Source: Methylobacterium sp. CB376
Lineage (GTDB): Bacteria; Pseudomonadota; Alphaproteobacteria; Rhizobiales; Beijerinckiaceae
Direction of reading: 5' to 3'
Assembly: GCF_029714205.1 (NCBI RefSeq)
Contig: NZ_CP121648.1
Coordinates: 4,229,001-4,293,000, forward strand
Length of the DNA stretch: 64,000 bases
Shown here: positions 24,251 to 32,756 of the stretch, piece after piece
Numbering within the stretch: the first letter of the stretch is position 1
How the letters are laid out: each line of letters starts with the position of its first letter
Made by a program: the position numbers and the translations under genes
Notes under the pieces: model-generated
Seen by the model: only the letters and a program-made list of their open reading frames with translations
Databases searched by the model: none
What the model was told of the DNA's origin: nothing

Positions 24251-25223
24251 TCACGGGCCGCCCGGGTGGGTCTGCGGATCGCGCCGCCTCAGATAGGCGG
24301 CCGCGACGGCCTCTGCGATCGCGGGGGTGAAATCTAAGGGTTCGTAACGAGAACCTTCAAGTCTGCCATCGAACGGATGCACAGCTCCGTACTGCCGGAG
24401 TGCGGCGAAGAACGGGCGATGGCGGGCGTAGGTCTCGGTGAGCTCGCCGAGGAGGATCGGGGATCCGGTGGCGGCGGCCTCCGCGACCATGTTGGCGCTG
24501 TCGGCCGTCACCACGATCGCGTCGGCGAGCGCCAGCAGGGCGAGGTAGGGATCGGCGCCGCTCCCGTCATGGAAGAAGCCGCTGCGTCGCGACGCGAGGT
24601 CCCGCAGGGCCGCGCGCAGGGCGGGCGGCGTGCGCCGGGAGGGGGTGATCATCAGGCTCGCCTCGCCGGCGAGGCGCTCCAGGCCCGACAGGAAGGCCGC
24701 GGCGGCCTGCGGGCGGACCCGCCCGCGCCGGTCGTCGCCGCCGACCAGGATCGCCGCGCGGGGGCCGGGAGGGCGCGGAGCCGCGGGTCGGGCGCCGCGC
24801 GGGCGGCCGCGAGGCGGGCGGCCGAGACCGGATGGGGGCCGGCCAGCGTGACGAGCACGTTCCGGCCGCGCAGGCGGTCGTGCTCCGGCACCCAGATCAG
24901 GTCCGCGGCGCCCGGGCCGGTGCGGGGGTCGCGCAGGAACACCGTGAAGGTCGCGGCCCCCGCCCGGCGCCGCAGCGCCCGCAGGACCGGGACGGCGCGC
25001 CGCCCGGCCGCGATGGCGAGGTCGGGCCAGGGCGGGGCGAGGGCGAGGTCGCGCGGGTCGGCCGGGCCGCGGGGGCGAGCCAGGAGAAGGGCGGGCGGGG
25101 CGCCACGCGGCGCTCCTCGGCGACGAGGCCGAGCGCCTGCGCGAGGCCGCGGCAGGGGGCGAGGTCGCCGGCCTTGCCGTCGGTGAGGATCCAGGCCGTC
25201 GTGCCGGGCGGGAGCGTGGTCAC
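24251..25223 (-). pseudogene. ELM1-family (mitochondrial fission ELM1-like) protein, two frameshifts
   Basis: Starts at GTG 25223: TTLPPGTTAWILTDGKAGD, AQALGLVAEERRV, PPFSWLAP. At the G run 25071-25075 the frame is lost; one more base restores PADPRDLALAPPWPD and then FLRDPRTGPGAADLIWVPEHDR. At a second G run (24760-24764) one more base restores AAILVGGDDRRGR, followed by LMITPSRRTPPALRAALRDL, ADAIVVTADSANMVAEA and the normal end. With both bases it is a 324-residue protein of full ELM1 length. The family has a glycosyltransferase-B-like fold and no settled bacterial role. trxB follows 33 nt on. The shifts may be assembly errors. Confidence 0.75.
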
Positions 25224-25347
25224 CCGCTCCGCATCGGCCCGGCCCGGCGCCGGAGTCAAGCGGTGCCGGGCGGCCCCGGCTTGTCTCGGCCTGCCCCGCC
25301 CGCTAGTGACCAGACTCTCTCCGTCCCAGCCAGGATCGCCGAGCCCC

Positions 25348-25818
25348 TTGCCCGTCCGCCTCGACGCCATCGATTGGGCGATCCTCCGCGAGCTGCAGGC
25401 CGACGGCAACATCACCAACGTGGCGCTGGCGCGCCGGGTCGGGCTCTCGGCCCCGCCCTGCCTGCGCCGGGTGCGCGCGCTGGAGGAATCCGGGATCATC
25501 CGCGGCTACCGGGCGCTTCTCGATCCGAAGCTCCTCGGCTACGAGGTGGTCTGCTTCGCGATGGTGCAGCTCGCCGCCCAGGGCCAGGCGGAGATCGCGG
25601 CCTTCGCGGCCGAGATGCGCAACTGGGCCGCCGTGCGGGAATGCTGGACCCTCTCGGGCGAGACCGACTTCCTGCTCAAATGCGTGGCCGCCAACCTGCC
25701 GGCCTTCCAGCGCCTCGTCGCCGACCTGACCGCCCTGCCGAACGTGCGCAGCGTGCGCACGGCCCTCGCCCTCGACCAGATCAAGGACGAGCCGGTGGTG
25801 CCGCTGCCGATCGCCTGA
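25348..25818 (+). CDS. Lrp/AsnC-family transcriptional regulator
   Basis: 156 residues. The N-terminal winged helix starts LDAIDWAILRELQADGNITNVALARRVGLS and continues PPCLRRVRALEESGIIRGYRALLD. The RAM/effector domain follows (VVCFAMVQLAAQGQ, ECWTLSGETDFLLK, LPNVRSVRTALAL). The start is inferred as the TTG at 25348, just before VRLDAID; no ATG is available between it and the HTH. These proteins are amino-acid-responsive local or global regulators. It is divergent from the ELM1-like gene. Confidence 0.9.
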   Translation: MPVRLDAIDWAILRELQADGNITNVALARRVGLSAPPCLRRVRALEESGIIRGYRALLDPKLLGYEVVCFAMVQLAAQGQAEIAAFAAEMRNWAAVRECWTLSGETDFLLKCVAANLPAFQRLVADLTALPNVRSVRTALALDQIKDEPVVPLPIA

Positions 25819-26174
25819 GCCTCCGCCGAGCCGGCGGGTTCGGCTGCACCGACGGAGCCGGACCGGGAGCCGCGGCGCGGCCCGGCGTGCAGGCCCTCTC
25901 CGGTATCCGAACCGATCCGCTCGGACCGATCGACGGCCGCGTCCGATCCATCGGGAGCATCCGCGATCTTGGCAGGCGGCCCACGCTTCCGTGCCGCGTC
26001 ACGGCGACGGCCCGGTCGCGGAGTCGCGGGGCCGGACCGGCGGCCTGGCGGGGATGCGGGAACCGCACCAGGGGTTGTTTCTGGTGATCGTTCGCATCAG
26101 CGGTTGCCGCGAGGGCCGATCTGAGCTGAGGTGCGGGCCGGAGGGCCTGGATCTTGGCTGGAGACGGTGCATCA
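25819..26174. other. Gene-free stretch
   Basis: No convincing gene, repeat or hairpin seen between the Lrp-type regulator and the SRPBCC gene. It must hold the promoter of the latter, but no clear boxes stand out. Confidence 0.4.
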
Positions 26175-26606
26175 ATGGCTCAGGAACGGATCACGGTACG
26201 GACGGTCGCTCCCGCACCCGTCGCGATCGTGTGGACGGCCTACACGTCGCCCGAGCAGATCAGGGAGTGGAACTTCGCCTCCGCCGACTGGCATTGCCCG
26301 AGCGCGAGCGTCGACCTTCGCGAGGGCGGACAGTTCTCGTCGCGCATGGAGGCGAAGGACGGCAGCATGGGCTTCGATTTCGAGGGGACCTACACCACGA
26401 TCGTCGAGAACGAGCGGATCGAGTTCGCCTTCGGCGACCGTCGAGCGGTGGTCGAATTCACCCCGGAAGGGGACCACACCCGGGTGACGGTGTCGTTCGA
26501 TCCCGACGCCGTGTTCCCCCTCGCGCAGCAGCGCAGTGGGTGGCAGGCCATCCTCGACAACTTCTCCAAGCATGTCGCGTTGCGGACTGGAATGTCTGCA
26601 ACGTAA
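26175..26606 (+). CDS. SRPBCC (AHSA1-type) protein
   Basis: 143 residues: APVAIVWTAYTSPEQIREWN, then DLREGGQFSSRMEAKDGSMGFDFEGTYTTI, ENERIEFAFGD, and a final helix QQRSGWQAILDNFSKHVA. This is the START-like fold of AHSA1-domain proteins, which bind hydrophobic ligands or act as stress co-chaperones. The start ATG 26175 lies after CTGGAGACGG. The ligand is unknown. Confidence 0.85.
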   Translation: MAQERITVRTVAPAPVAIVWTAYTSPEQIREWNFASADWHCPSASVDLREGGQFSSRMEAKDGSMGFDFEGTYTTIVENERIEFAFGDRRAVVEFTPEGDHTRVTVSFDPDAVFPLAQQRSGWQAILDNFSKHVALRTGMSAT

Positions 26607-26689
26607 AGGATTTGCCTGCGGGTTCGGTATGGGCCGACGTTCTCATGCAGCCTCCACCTTGAGCGGACACTCGACGCGTTTGCCCTGCG

Positions 26690-27214
26690 CTATGCCGGGC
26701 GGGTGCGCAGCTGTCCCTCGTAGTCGCGCTTGCCGATCGGCACGCCCCGCGCGCGCAGGATGTCGTAGGCGGTGACGGCGTGGAAATAGAAGTTGGGCAG
26801 CGAAAACGAGAGGATCAGGGCCTCCGACGTGAAGGCCAAGCGCCGCGGACCGATCTGAAGGTCCAGTTCGCGGCCCGCCCAGCTGTTGACCTCGTCGGGG
26901 GTGTACGCCTCCAGCGCCGCTTCCGCCTTGCCCATCATGGCTTGCAGCTCGACGAAGGGAACCGGTCCGACCAAGCCGGGCGGCGCGAATACACCCGTCT
27001 TCGCGGCTTCCAGCCCCCACACGGCATGGTGCCAAGCGGCCTCGATCTGGAAATGGAAGGGTGCCATGTCATCGGAGAGCCGGGCTCTCACGAATTCATC
27101 CGGGTCGGCGCCCGTCTCGCTGCAGTGCCTGCTCGCGCGGTCGAGGAAGCCCGCAATGGCGCGTACGGTCTGCAGGAAGGTCGGCACGCTGAGCTCGTAG
27201 AATGATGTCGCCAT
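26690..27214 (-). CDS. DUF1993 family protein
   Basis: 174 residues. Starts MATSFYELSVPTFLQTVRAI, contains LSDDMAPFHFQIEAAWHHAV and LPNFYFHAVTAYDILRARGVPIGKRDYEG, the pattern of DUF1993 (DinB-like four-helix bundle). The role is unknown; DinB-like proteins often bind metal through histidines, and HH and H residues are present here. Convergent with the SRPBCC gene. Confidence 0.85.
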   Translation of the reverse strand: MATSFYELSVPTFLQTVRAIAGFLDRASRHCSETGADPDEFVRARLSDDMAPFHFQIEAAWHHAVWGLEAAKTGVFAPPGLVGPVPFVELQAMMGKAEAALEAYTPDEVNSWAGRELDLQIGPRRLAFTSEALILSFSLPNFYFHAVTAYDILRARGVPIGKRDYEGQLRTRPA

Positions 27215-27385
27215 CGGAACGACCCCACTGCGCCATCGCTGGCATCCACCCCGTGGCGGATGCCATCATTGTACGCGTTCTCATGATCGATACTGAAAGG
27301 TAGCGGCGCGCAGGGTCCCGAACTTCTCGCGATCCTTGCCTCCCGGTCAAACGCCCGCGCCGGACGTCGCGAGAGGTCCAACCTC

Positions 27386-29329
27386 TCAGCGCATCGCCTC
27401 GCGCTGCGCGAGCGCGCCGCCGGAGGCCTTCTGGATCAGCCCGTCGGTCTGGTCGCGCTGGCGGCGGAACTCGGCGAGCAGCCGTCCGTCCAGTTCGCGG
27501 CCGCGGGGCACGCGGATCTTCATCGGGTCGACGAAGTGCCCGTTGATGATGACCTCGTAGTGCAGGTGCGCGCCCGTCGACAGGCCGGTCGAGCCGACAT
27601 AGCCGATCACCTGGCCCTGCCGCACCCGGCCGCCCGCGGCGATGCCGCGCCCGAACCGGGACATGTGGTTGTAGGTGGTGACGTAGCCGTTGGCGTGCTG
27701 CAATTCCACCCGCCGCCCGTAGCCCGAATCCCACTCCGCCTTCAGCACCGTGCCGTTGCCCGCCGCCACGATCGGCGTTCCGATCGGCACCGACCAGTCG
27801 ACCCCGGTGTGGAGCTTGGCGTAGCCCAGCACCGGGTGGCGGCGATAGCCGAAGCCCGAGGTCATGTTCCCGTCCGTCACCGGCTTGCGGATCAGGAACT
27901 TCTTGAGCGAGCGGCCCATGTCGTCGAAATACTCGACCGTGCCGTCGTCCGGCGACTGGAAGCGGTAGACCCGCCGGGCCTCGCCGCCGACCGTCAGCGC
28001 CGCATAGAGCAGGTCCGGCCGCTCCGCCGAGCCGCCGCCCTCCTCGTCGTAGGTGTAGACGAGTTCGAGGTTGTCGCCGCTGCCGACCCGGCGCTGGAAA
28101 TCGACGTCGTAGCCGAAGATGCGCACGAGGTCCTCGACCATGCTGCGCGGCAGGTCGTGCCGGGCGGCGGTCTCGTAGAGGCTCGCGTAGAGCCGCGCCC
28201 CGGTGCCCTCCTCGTCCTCGTCCGCGCCGGGGGCGGGGACCGCCTTGGCGGGGGCGCCCTCCTGGCCGGGGGGCGTCACCGACACGAACTGGCCGCGGTC
28301 GTTCATCGCGGCGATCGCCTCGATGCCGCGCTCGCCGTAGAGGATGACCCGGTTGATCTGGCGCGGATCGCCCGGCTTGGCGCCGGGGCCGACCAGGAGC
28401 CGCATCTGCTGGCCCTCGCCGGTCGAGGCCGTGCGCGCGAAGCCCCCGAGGGCGGCGACGATCGGCCGGACCTGGTCGTCCGCGGCGGCGTTCGCGCGCA
28501 GCACGCTCTCCAGGGTCTCGCCGCGCCGGATCGTGACGTCGCGCTCCTCGACCAGGGGCGTGCCGCGCGGTTCCAGCTTGGCGAGGTCGGTGACGTTCTC
28601 GCGCAGGACCCGCACCTCGATCGACTTGAACGGGCCCGAATCGCGGCCGAACTCGGAGTCGAGCGCCGGCAGGGCCGGGAAGCCGCGCAGGGCCCGCGAC
28701 AGCATCAGCTGCGGGGCGATCGGCAGGGCGGCGAGGCGCCCGGCCTCCGCCGCGAGGCGCCGCTCCTCCTCCAGCTGCGCCTCCACGTCCTCCTCGGTGA
28801 GGGCAGGGGCGCCCGGGCCCACGGCGGCCTCGGCGAGGTCGCGCTTGACCACCGAGACGTCCGCATCGGGCGCCTCGGTCGGCGGTGGCTCGGGCGCGCG
28901 CTCGGCCCCGGGCTCGCTGAAGAAGCGCATCGGGTCGAAGGCCGGGATGTCGGTCGCCGCGAGCCCGGCCGTCGCCGAGAGCGCGGTGGCGATCCGCACG
29001 AAGGGCCGCACCTTGATGATCTCGCGCTCGCCCGCCCGGATCGTCACGGGCGCGCGGAAGCTCTGCTTGGCGAGCGCCACCATCGGGTTGCGCACCAGCC
29101 GGTCGCCCTTGCGGGCGGCGTTCGAACCGCCGTCGCTCGGCTGCGGCCGCGCGGCGATCGCGGCCGCCTGCGGCAGCTGCGCGAAGCTCGCCTCGCCCTG
29201 GAGGGAGATCCAGATCGCCGAGCCGATCAGGCCCGTCCCGGCCATGCCCGTGAGCACGCAGGCCGTGAGCCAGCGCAGGTTCACGTCGCGCCGGTCGGTC
29301 TGCGAGGAGGCCACGCCCGCGAGGTTCAA
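27386..29329 (-). CDS. M23-family peptidase, periplasmic, membrane-anchored
   Basis: 647 residues. One membrane segment near residues 22-42 (WLTACVLTGMAGTGLIGSAI). A long variable region follows, with a LysM/G5-like stretch (TIRRGETLESVLRANAAAD), then the M23/LytM domain at about 500-605: LHTGVDWSVPIGTPIVAAGNG (HxxxD) and GAHLHYEVIINGHFVDP (HxH), both zinc ligand sets intact. It therefore probably cleaves peptidoglycan peptide bridges, unlike inactive EnvC-type regulators. Alone on its strand. Confidence 0.9.
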   Translation of the reverse strand: MNLAGVASSQTDRRDVNLRWLTACVLTGMAGTGLIGSAIWISLQGEASFAQLPQAAAIAARPQPSDGGSNAARKGDRLVRNPMVALAKQSFRAPVTIRAGEREIIKVRPFVRIATALSATAGLAATDIPAFDPMRFFSEPGAERAPEPPPTEAPDADVSVVKRDLAEAAVGPGAPALTEEDVEAQLEEERRLAAEAGRLAALPIAPQLMLSRALRGFPALPALDSEFGRDSGPFKSIEVRVLRENVTDLAKLEPRGTPLVEERDVTIRRGETLESVLRANAAADDQVRPIVAALGGFARTASTGEGQQMRLLVGPGAKPGDPRQINRVILYGERGIEAIAAMNDRGQFVSVTPPGQEGAPAKAVPAPGADEDEEGTGARLYASLYETAARHDLPRSMVEDLVRIFGYDVDFQRRVGSGDNLELVYTYDEEGGGSAERPDLLYAALTVGGEARRVYRFQSPDDGTVEYFDDMGRSLKKFLIRKPVTDGNMTSGFGYRRHPVLGYAKLHTGVDWSVPIGTPIVAAGNGTVLKAEWDSGYGRRVELQHANGYVTTYNHMSRFGRGIAAGGRVRQGQVIGYVGSTGLSTGAHLHYEVIINGHFVDPMKIRVPRGRELDGRLLAEFRRQRDQTDGLIQKASGGALAQREAMR

Positions 29330-29640
29330 CGGCGGCTCGTGGCCGGGATCGGGGTTGCGTCCCGCGCGGGGGGAGGGGGCGGAGACCCGGCCGGGTCGAG
29401 GCGCGCGCGCTTCACCGTGGCTCCTGGAAGGACAGCATGCCTCGCCCGGGCGGGGAGGGGACGCGGCGCCGTGCGGCTGCCGACGCGACCATGCGCAGGC
29501 CGCGGACCGAAATCAACCGCAGGACCCGCGCCGATCCTCAGGGCTTTCGCCCGCCAGGATGTCAGGATTGAGGCGCGGCGCGAATCGGACGGGCGCGATC
29601 GGGTCGCGGGCATCCCGGCTGCGGCTTTCTGCCGGCCCCT

Positions 29641-29730
29641 GCCCAGCGCGCGGAGCGCGCGATCTCCCTTGCCCAGCGCGCGGAGCGCGCGATCTCCCTT
29701 GCCCTGCGCGCGGACCGCGCGATCTCCCGG
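29641..29730. repeat. 30-bp tandem repeat, three copies
   Basis: Two identical 30-bp units (29641-29670, 29671-29700) and a third with a few changes (29701-29730). Each contains GCGCGCGGAGCGCGC, itself nearly palindromic. It lies in the 422-bp gap between the peptidase gene and larC, 22 nt before the larC ATG, where it could affect translation initiation. The rest of the gap holds nothing I recognise. Confidence 0.9.
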
Positions 29731-29751
29731 GCAGGTTTCACGCGAGGCGGC

Positions 29752-31005
29752 ATGCACCTTCACCTCGATGCGGTCGGCGGGATGGCCGGGGACATGTTCG
29801 TCGCCGCGCTCCTCGACGCCTTCCCGGAGCACGAGGCCGGCCTCGTCGACAGCATCCGGCGGGTGGCCGGCGCGTCGGTCTCCTGCCGGCTCGTGCCGCA
29901 CGGCGACGGCGTGCTGCAGGGGCGCCGCTTCCTGGTCGCGCCGACCCGGGACCACGACCATCCCCATGGCGGCCACCCCCGTCACGACCATGCCGAGGGC
30001 GCCCACGCCCACGCGCACCGGCACTGGGCGGAGATCCGGCGCGCCCTGCGCGGGGCGGACCTCGCGCCCGCGGTCGCCGAGCACGCGCTCGCGATCTTCG
30101 GCCACCTCGCCGAGGCCGAGGCGCGGGTCCACGGCATCCCGGTCGAGGAGGTCGCCTTCCACGAGGTCGGCGCCTGGGACTCGATCGCCGACATCGTCGG
30201 GGCCGCCCACCTGATCGCGGCGCTCGCGCCCGCGGACTGGAGCGTCGGCCCGCTGCCGCTCGGGGCGGGCCGGGTGACGACCGCGCACGGCGCGCTGCCG
30301 GTGCCCGCCCCCGCCACCTCCCTCCTGCTCCGGGGCTTCGCGGTGATCGACGACGGCGTGCCGGGCGAGCGGGTGACCCCGACCGGGGCCGCGATCCTGC
30401 GCCATCTCGGCGGGCGGGGGCGGTTCGACGGGCCGCGGGTGATGGGGGCGAGCGGCATCGGCTTCGGCGCCCGGACCCTGCCGGGGCTCAGCAACTGCCT
30501 GCGGGTGCTCGCCTTCGAGCCCCTGCCCGGCGACCCGGCGGGGCCGGAGGGGGCCGGGGCGGGCCTGCACCGGGATCTCGGGGTGATCGAGTTCGAGGTC
30601 GACGACCAATCGGCGGAGGATCTGGCGATCGGGCTCGATCGGCTGCGCGCCGAGCCGGCCGTGCACGACGTCGTCCAGGCGCCGGTCTTCGGGAAGAAGG
30701 GCCGCATGATGACCCATATCCGCGTGCTGGCACGGGCCGAGTCCCTCGACGCGGTGATCGCCGCCTGTTTCCGCGAGACGACCACGATCGGCCTGCGCCA
30801 CCGGATCGTCGCGGGCGTGGCGCTGCCCCGCCGCAGCGAGACGGTGACGGTCGAGGGGCGCGAGGTGCGGGTGAAGAGCGTCGAGCGGCCGGGCGGGCGC
30901 ACCGCCAAGGCCGAGGCCGACGACGCGGCGGGCGAGGGCCACGCGGCCCGCGCGGCCCTGCGCCGGGCGGCCGAGCGGCGCGCCCTCGGCGGGGACGCTT
31001 CGTGA
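29752..31005 (+). CDS. larC: Nickel-pincer cofactor metal insertase LarC
   Basis: 417 residues in one uninterrupted frame (in L. plantarum larC is split by a programmed frameshift). LarC inserts nickel into the pincer nucleotide in a CTP-dependent reaction. Visible: HLHLDAVGGMAGDMFVAALLD at the start, a histidine-rich loop (residues about 64-90, RDHDHPHGGHPRHDHAEG and on) fit for nickel binding, VEEVAFHEVGAWDSIADIVG, and LPVPAPATSLLLRG. The C-terminal domain includes GKKGRMMTHIRVLA and REVRVKSVERPGG. The stop overlaps the larE GTG by four bases. A tandem repeat ends 21 nt before the ATG. Confidence 0.9.
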   Translation: MHLHLDAVGGMAGDMFVAALLDAFPEHEAGLVDSIRRVAGASVSCRLVPHGDGVLQGRRFLVAPTRDHDHPHGGHPRHDHAEGAHAHAHRHWAEIRRALRGADLAPAVAEHALAIFGHLAEAEARVHGIPVEEVAFHEVGAWDSIADIVGAAHLIAALAPADWSVGPLPLGAGRVTTAHGALPVPAPATSLLLRGFAVIDDGVPGERVTPTGAAILRHLGGRGRFDGPRVMGASGIGFGARTLPGLSNCLRVLAFEPLPGDPAGPEGAGAGLHRDLGVIEFEVDDQSAEDLAIGLDRLRAEPAVHDVVQAPVFGKKGRMMTHIRVLARAESLDAVIAACFRETTTIGLRHRIVAGVALPRRSETVTVEGREVRVKSVERPGGRTAKAEADDAAGEGHAARAALRRAAERRALGGDAS

Positions 31006-31805
31006 GCGGCGGCCTGGAGGCCGTCCTCGCCGGGATCGGCCCGGTCGCCGTCGCGGTGAGCGGCGGCGTCGACAGCCTCACCCTGGCCAGCGTCGCCCGC
31101 CGCGGCAGCGCCCGGATGGTCCACGCCGTCTCCCCCGCCGTGCCCGAGGAGGCGACGCGGCGGGTGCGGGAGGAGGCGGCGCGCCAGGGCTGGGACCTGG
31201 CCGTGATCGAGGCCGGCGAGTTCGGCGACCCGGCCTACCGCCGCAACCCGGTCAATCGCTGCTTCTTCTGCAAGACCAACCTCTACGGGGCGATCCGCGC
31301 CCTCACCGGGCGGGTGATCGTTTCGGGCGCCAACCTCGACGATCTCGGCGAGTACCGGCCGGGCCTGGAGGCCGCGAAGGCCTACGGCGTGCGCCACCCC
31401 TTCGTGGAGGCCGGGATGGGCAAGGAGGCGGTGCGGGCGCTCGCCCGCCGCCTCGGCCTCGGCGCGGTGGCGGAACTGCCCGCCGCGCCCTGCCTGTCGA
31501 GCCGGGTCGAGACCGGCATCCCCATCGAGCCCGCGACGCTGGGCTTCGTCCACGCCGTCGAGCGGCTGGTGAGCGAGGTCCTCGGCGGCGCGCCAGGGCC
31601 CCGGCGGGCGGTGCGCTGCCGGGTGCGCGCCTCCGGCATCGTGGTCGAGCTCGACCCGGCGAGCCTCTCGGCGCTGACCGCGGACGACCGGGTCGCCCTC
31701 GGTCTGCGCATCGCCGGAGAGGCGCCCGTCGACCTCGTCGGCGCCGAGATCCGCTTCGCCCCCTACCGGGTCGGCAGCGCCTTCCTGACCGGGAGCGCCC
31801 GATGA
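31002..31805 (+). CDS. larE: Pyridinium dicarboxylate sulfurtransferase LarE
   Basis: 267 residues from the GTG at 31002, overlapping the larC stop. LarE activates the pyridinium carboxylates as adenylates and supplies sulfur. The PP-loop AVAVSGGVDSLTLASVA binds ATP. NPVNRCFFCKTNLYGAI holds two cysteines and LPAAPCLSSRVETG the third. This three-cysteine set is that of LarE proteins which use a [4Fe-4S] cluster to carry sulfur, rather than the type that sacrifices its own cysteine. Second gene of larC-larE-larB. Confidence 0.9.
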   Translation: MSGGLEAVLAGIGPVAVAVSGGVDSLTLASVARRGSARMVHAVSPAVPEEATRRVREEAARQGWDLAVIEAGEFGDPAYRRNPVNRCFFCKTNLYGAIRALTGRVIVSGANLDDLGEYRPGLEAAKAYGVRHPFVEAGMGKEAVRALARRLGLGAVAELPAAPCLSSRVETGIPIEPATLGFVHAVERLVSEVLGGAPGPRRAVRCRVRASGIVVELDPASLSALTADDRVALGLRIAGEAPVDLVGAEIRFAPYRVGSAFLTGSAR

Positions 31806-32470
31806 CGGAGTTCGTCCTCGACGTCGAGCGCCCGGCCCGGATCGGCCTCGAGGAGGCGGTCTACGCCGCCGGCAAGACCGCCGCGCAGGTGGCCGCGATC
31901 CTGGCGGCCGCGGCGGAGCGGCGGGCGAGCCTCCTCGTGACCCGCCTCGACCCGGAGAAACTCGCCGCGCTGCCCGGGACCCTGCGGGCGGAGATCGATT
32001 ATTGCGACCTCTCGCGCACGGCCTGGTTCGGGCCGCCGCGGCCGGTCCGGGGGCAGGGGCGGATCGCCATCGTGGCGGCCGGCACCTCGGACCTGCCGGT
32101 CGCCCGCGAGGCGGAGCGCACCCTGCGCTACGCGGGCGAGGCCGCCACCGTGATCGCCGATGTCGGCGTCGCCGGCCTGTGGCGGCTCACCCGGCGCCTG
32201 GAGGAGATCCGGGCGCATCCGGTCGTCGTCGCGGTCGCCGGGATGGACGCGGCCCTGGCGAGCGTGCTCGGCGGCCTCGTCGCCGGGGCGGTGATCGGGG
32301 TGCCCACCTCGGTCGGCTACGGCGTCGCCGCGGGCGGGCGCCCGGCCCTCGACGTGATGCTGGCGAGCTGCGCGCCCGGCCTCGCGGTCGTGAACATCGA
32401 CAACGGCTACGGGGCGGCCTGCGCCGCCCTGCGCTTCCTCCACGCGGCGGGCCGGCTCGCCGGCGCGTGA
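31802..32470 (+). CDS. larB: Pyridinium-3,5-biscarboxylate synthase LarB
   Basis: 222 residues; the ATG overlaps the larE stop. LarB carboxylates and hydrolyses nicotinate adenine dinucleotide, the first step of the nickel-pincer pathway. The C-terminal part is PurE-like: IAIVAAGTSDLPVAREAERT, VVVAVAGMDAALASVLGGLVAG, IGVPTSVGYG, and LDVMLASCAPGLAVVNIDNGYGAA. The N-terminal part has AQVAAILAAAAERRASLLVTR. Length matches the family. No larA-type enzyme follows, so the holoenzyme is elsewhere. Confidence 0.95.
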   Translation: MTEFVLDVERPARIGLEEAVYAAGKTAAQVAAILAAAAERRASLLVTRLDPEKLAALPGTLRAEIDYCDLSRTAWFGPPRPVRGQGRIAIVAAGTSDLPVAREAERTLRYAGEAATVIADVGVAGLWRLTRRLEEIRAHPVVVAVAGMDAALASVLGGLVAGAVIGVPTSVGYGVAAGGRPALDVMLASCAPGLAVVNIDNGYGAACAALRFLHAAGRLAGA

Positions 32471-32548
32471 GGCCCGCGGGCGGGGTGACCCGCCGGGCCG
32501 CCCGGACCCCGGGCGGGCCCGCTCAGCGGAACGGTCTCGGGCAAGTCT

Positions 32549-32641
32549 GCCGGGACTTGATCCCGGCGGTCATGTCTCATGACCGCTGGTTCCGTTCCCG
32601 GATCGTCGCCAAGCCTTTGGCTTGGTGTCGCGAATCCGGGA
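32549..32641. other. Three consecutive hairpins downstream of larB
   Basis: Hairpin 1: GCCGGGA (32549-32555) with TCCCGGC (32561-32567). Hairpin 2: GCGGTCATG (32566-32574) with CATGACCGC (32578-32586), perfect. Hairpin 3: an imperfect long stem 32596-32641 with inner CCAAGCC/GGCTTGG. GGCGGTCATGAGACA-type sequence recurs near 43645. They probably end the larCEB transcript, or belong to another repeat family. Confidence 0.5.
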
Positions 32642-32756
32642 TGGTCGACGCCCCGGTGCGGCAGCCTCCTGGGGCGTTGGTACGAGGTGTCGCATCCTTG
32701 TCGCCGCCGGAGCGGTGACCACGTCGGCGAATGGTGCTCAGACCGGAGGGCGGACC

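Noticed and set aside
29752..31005. Programmed frameshift in larC
   Set aside because: Known from Lactiplantibacillus, but here larC is one continuous frame of full length.
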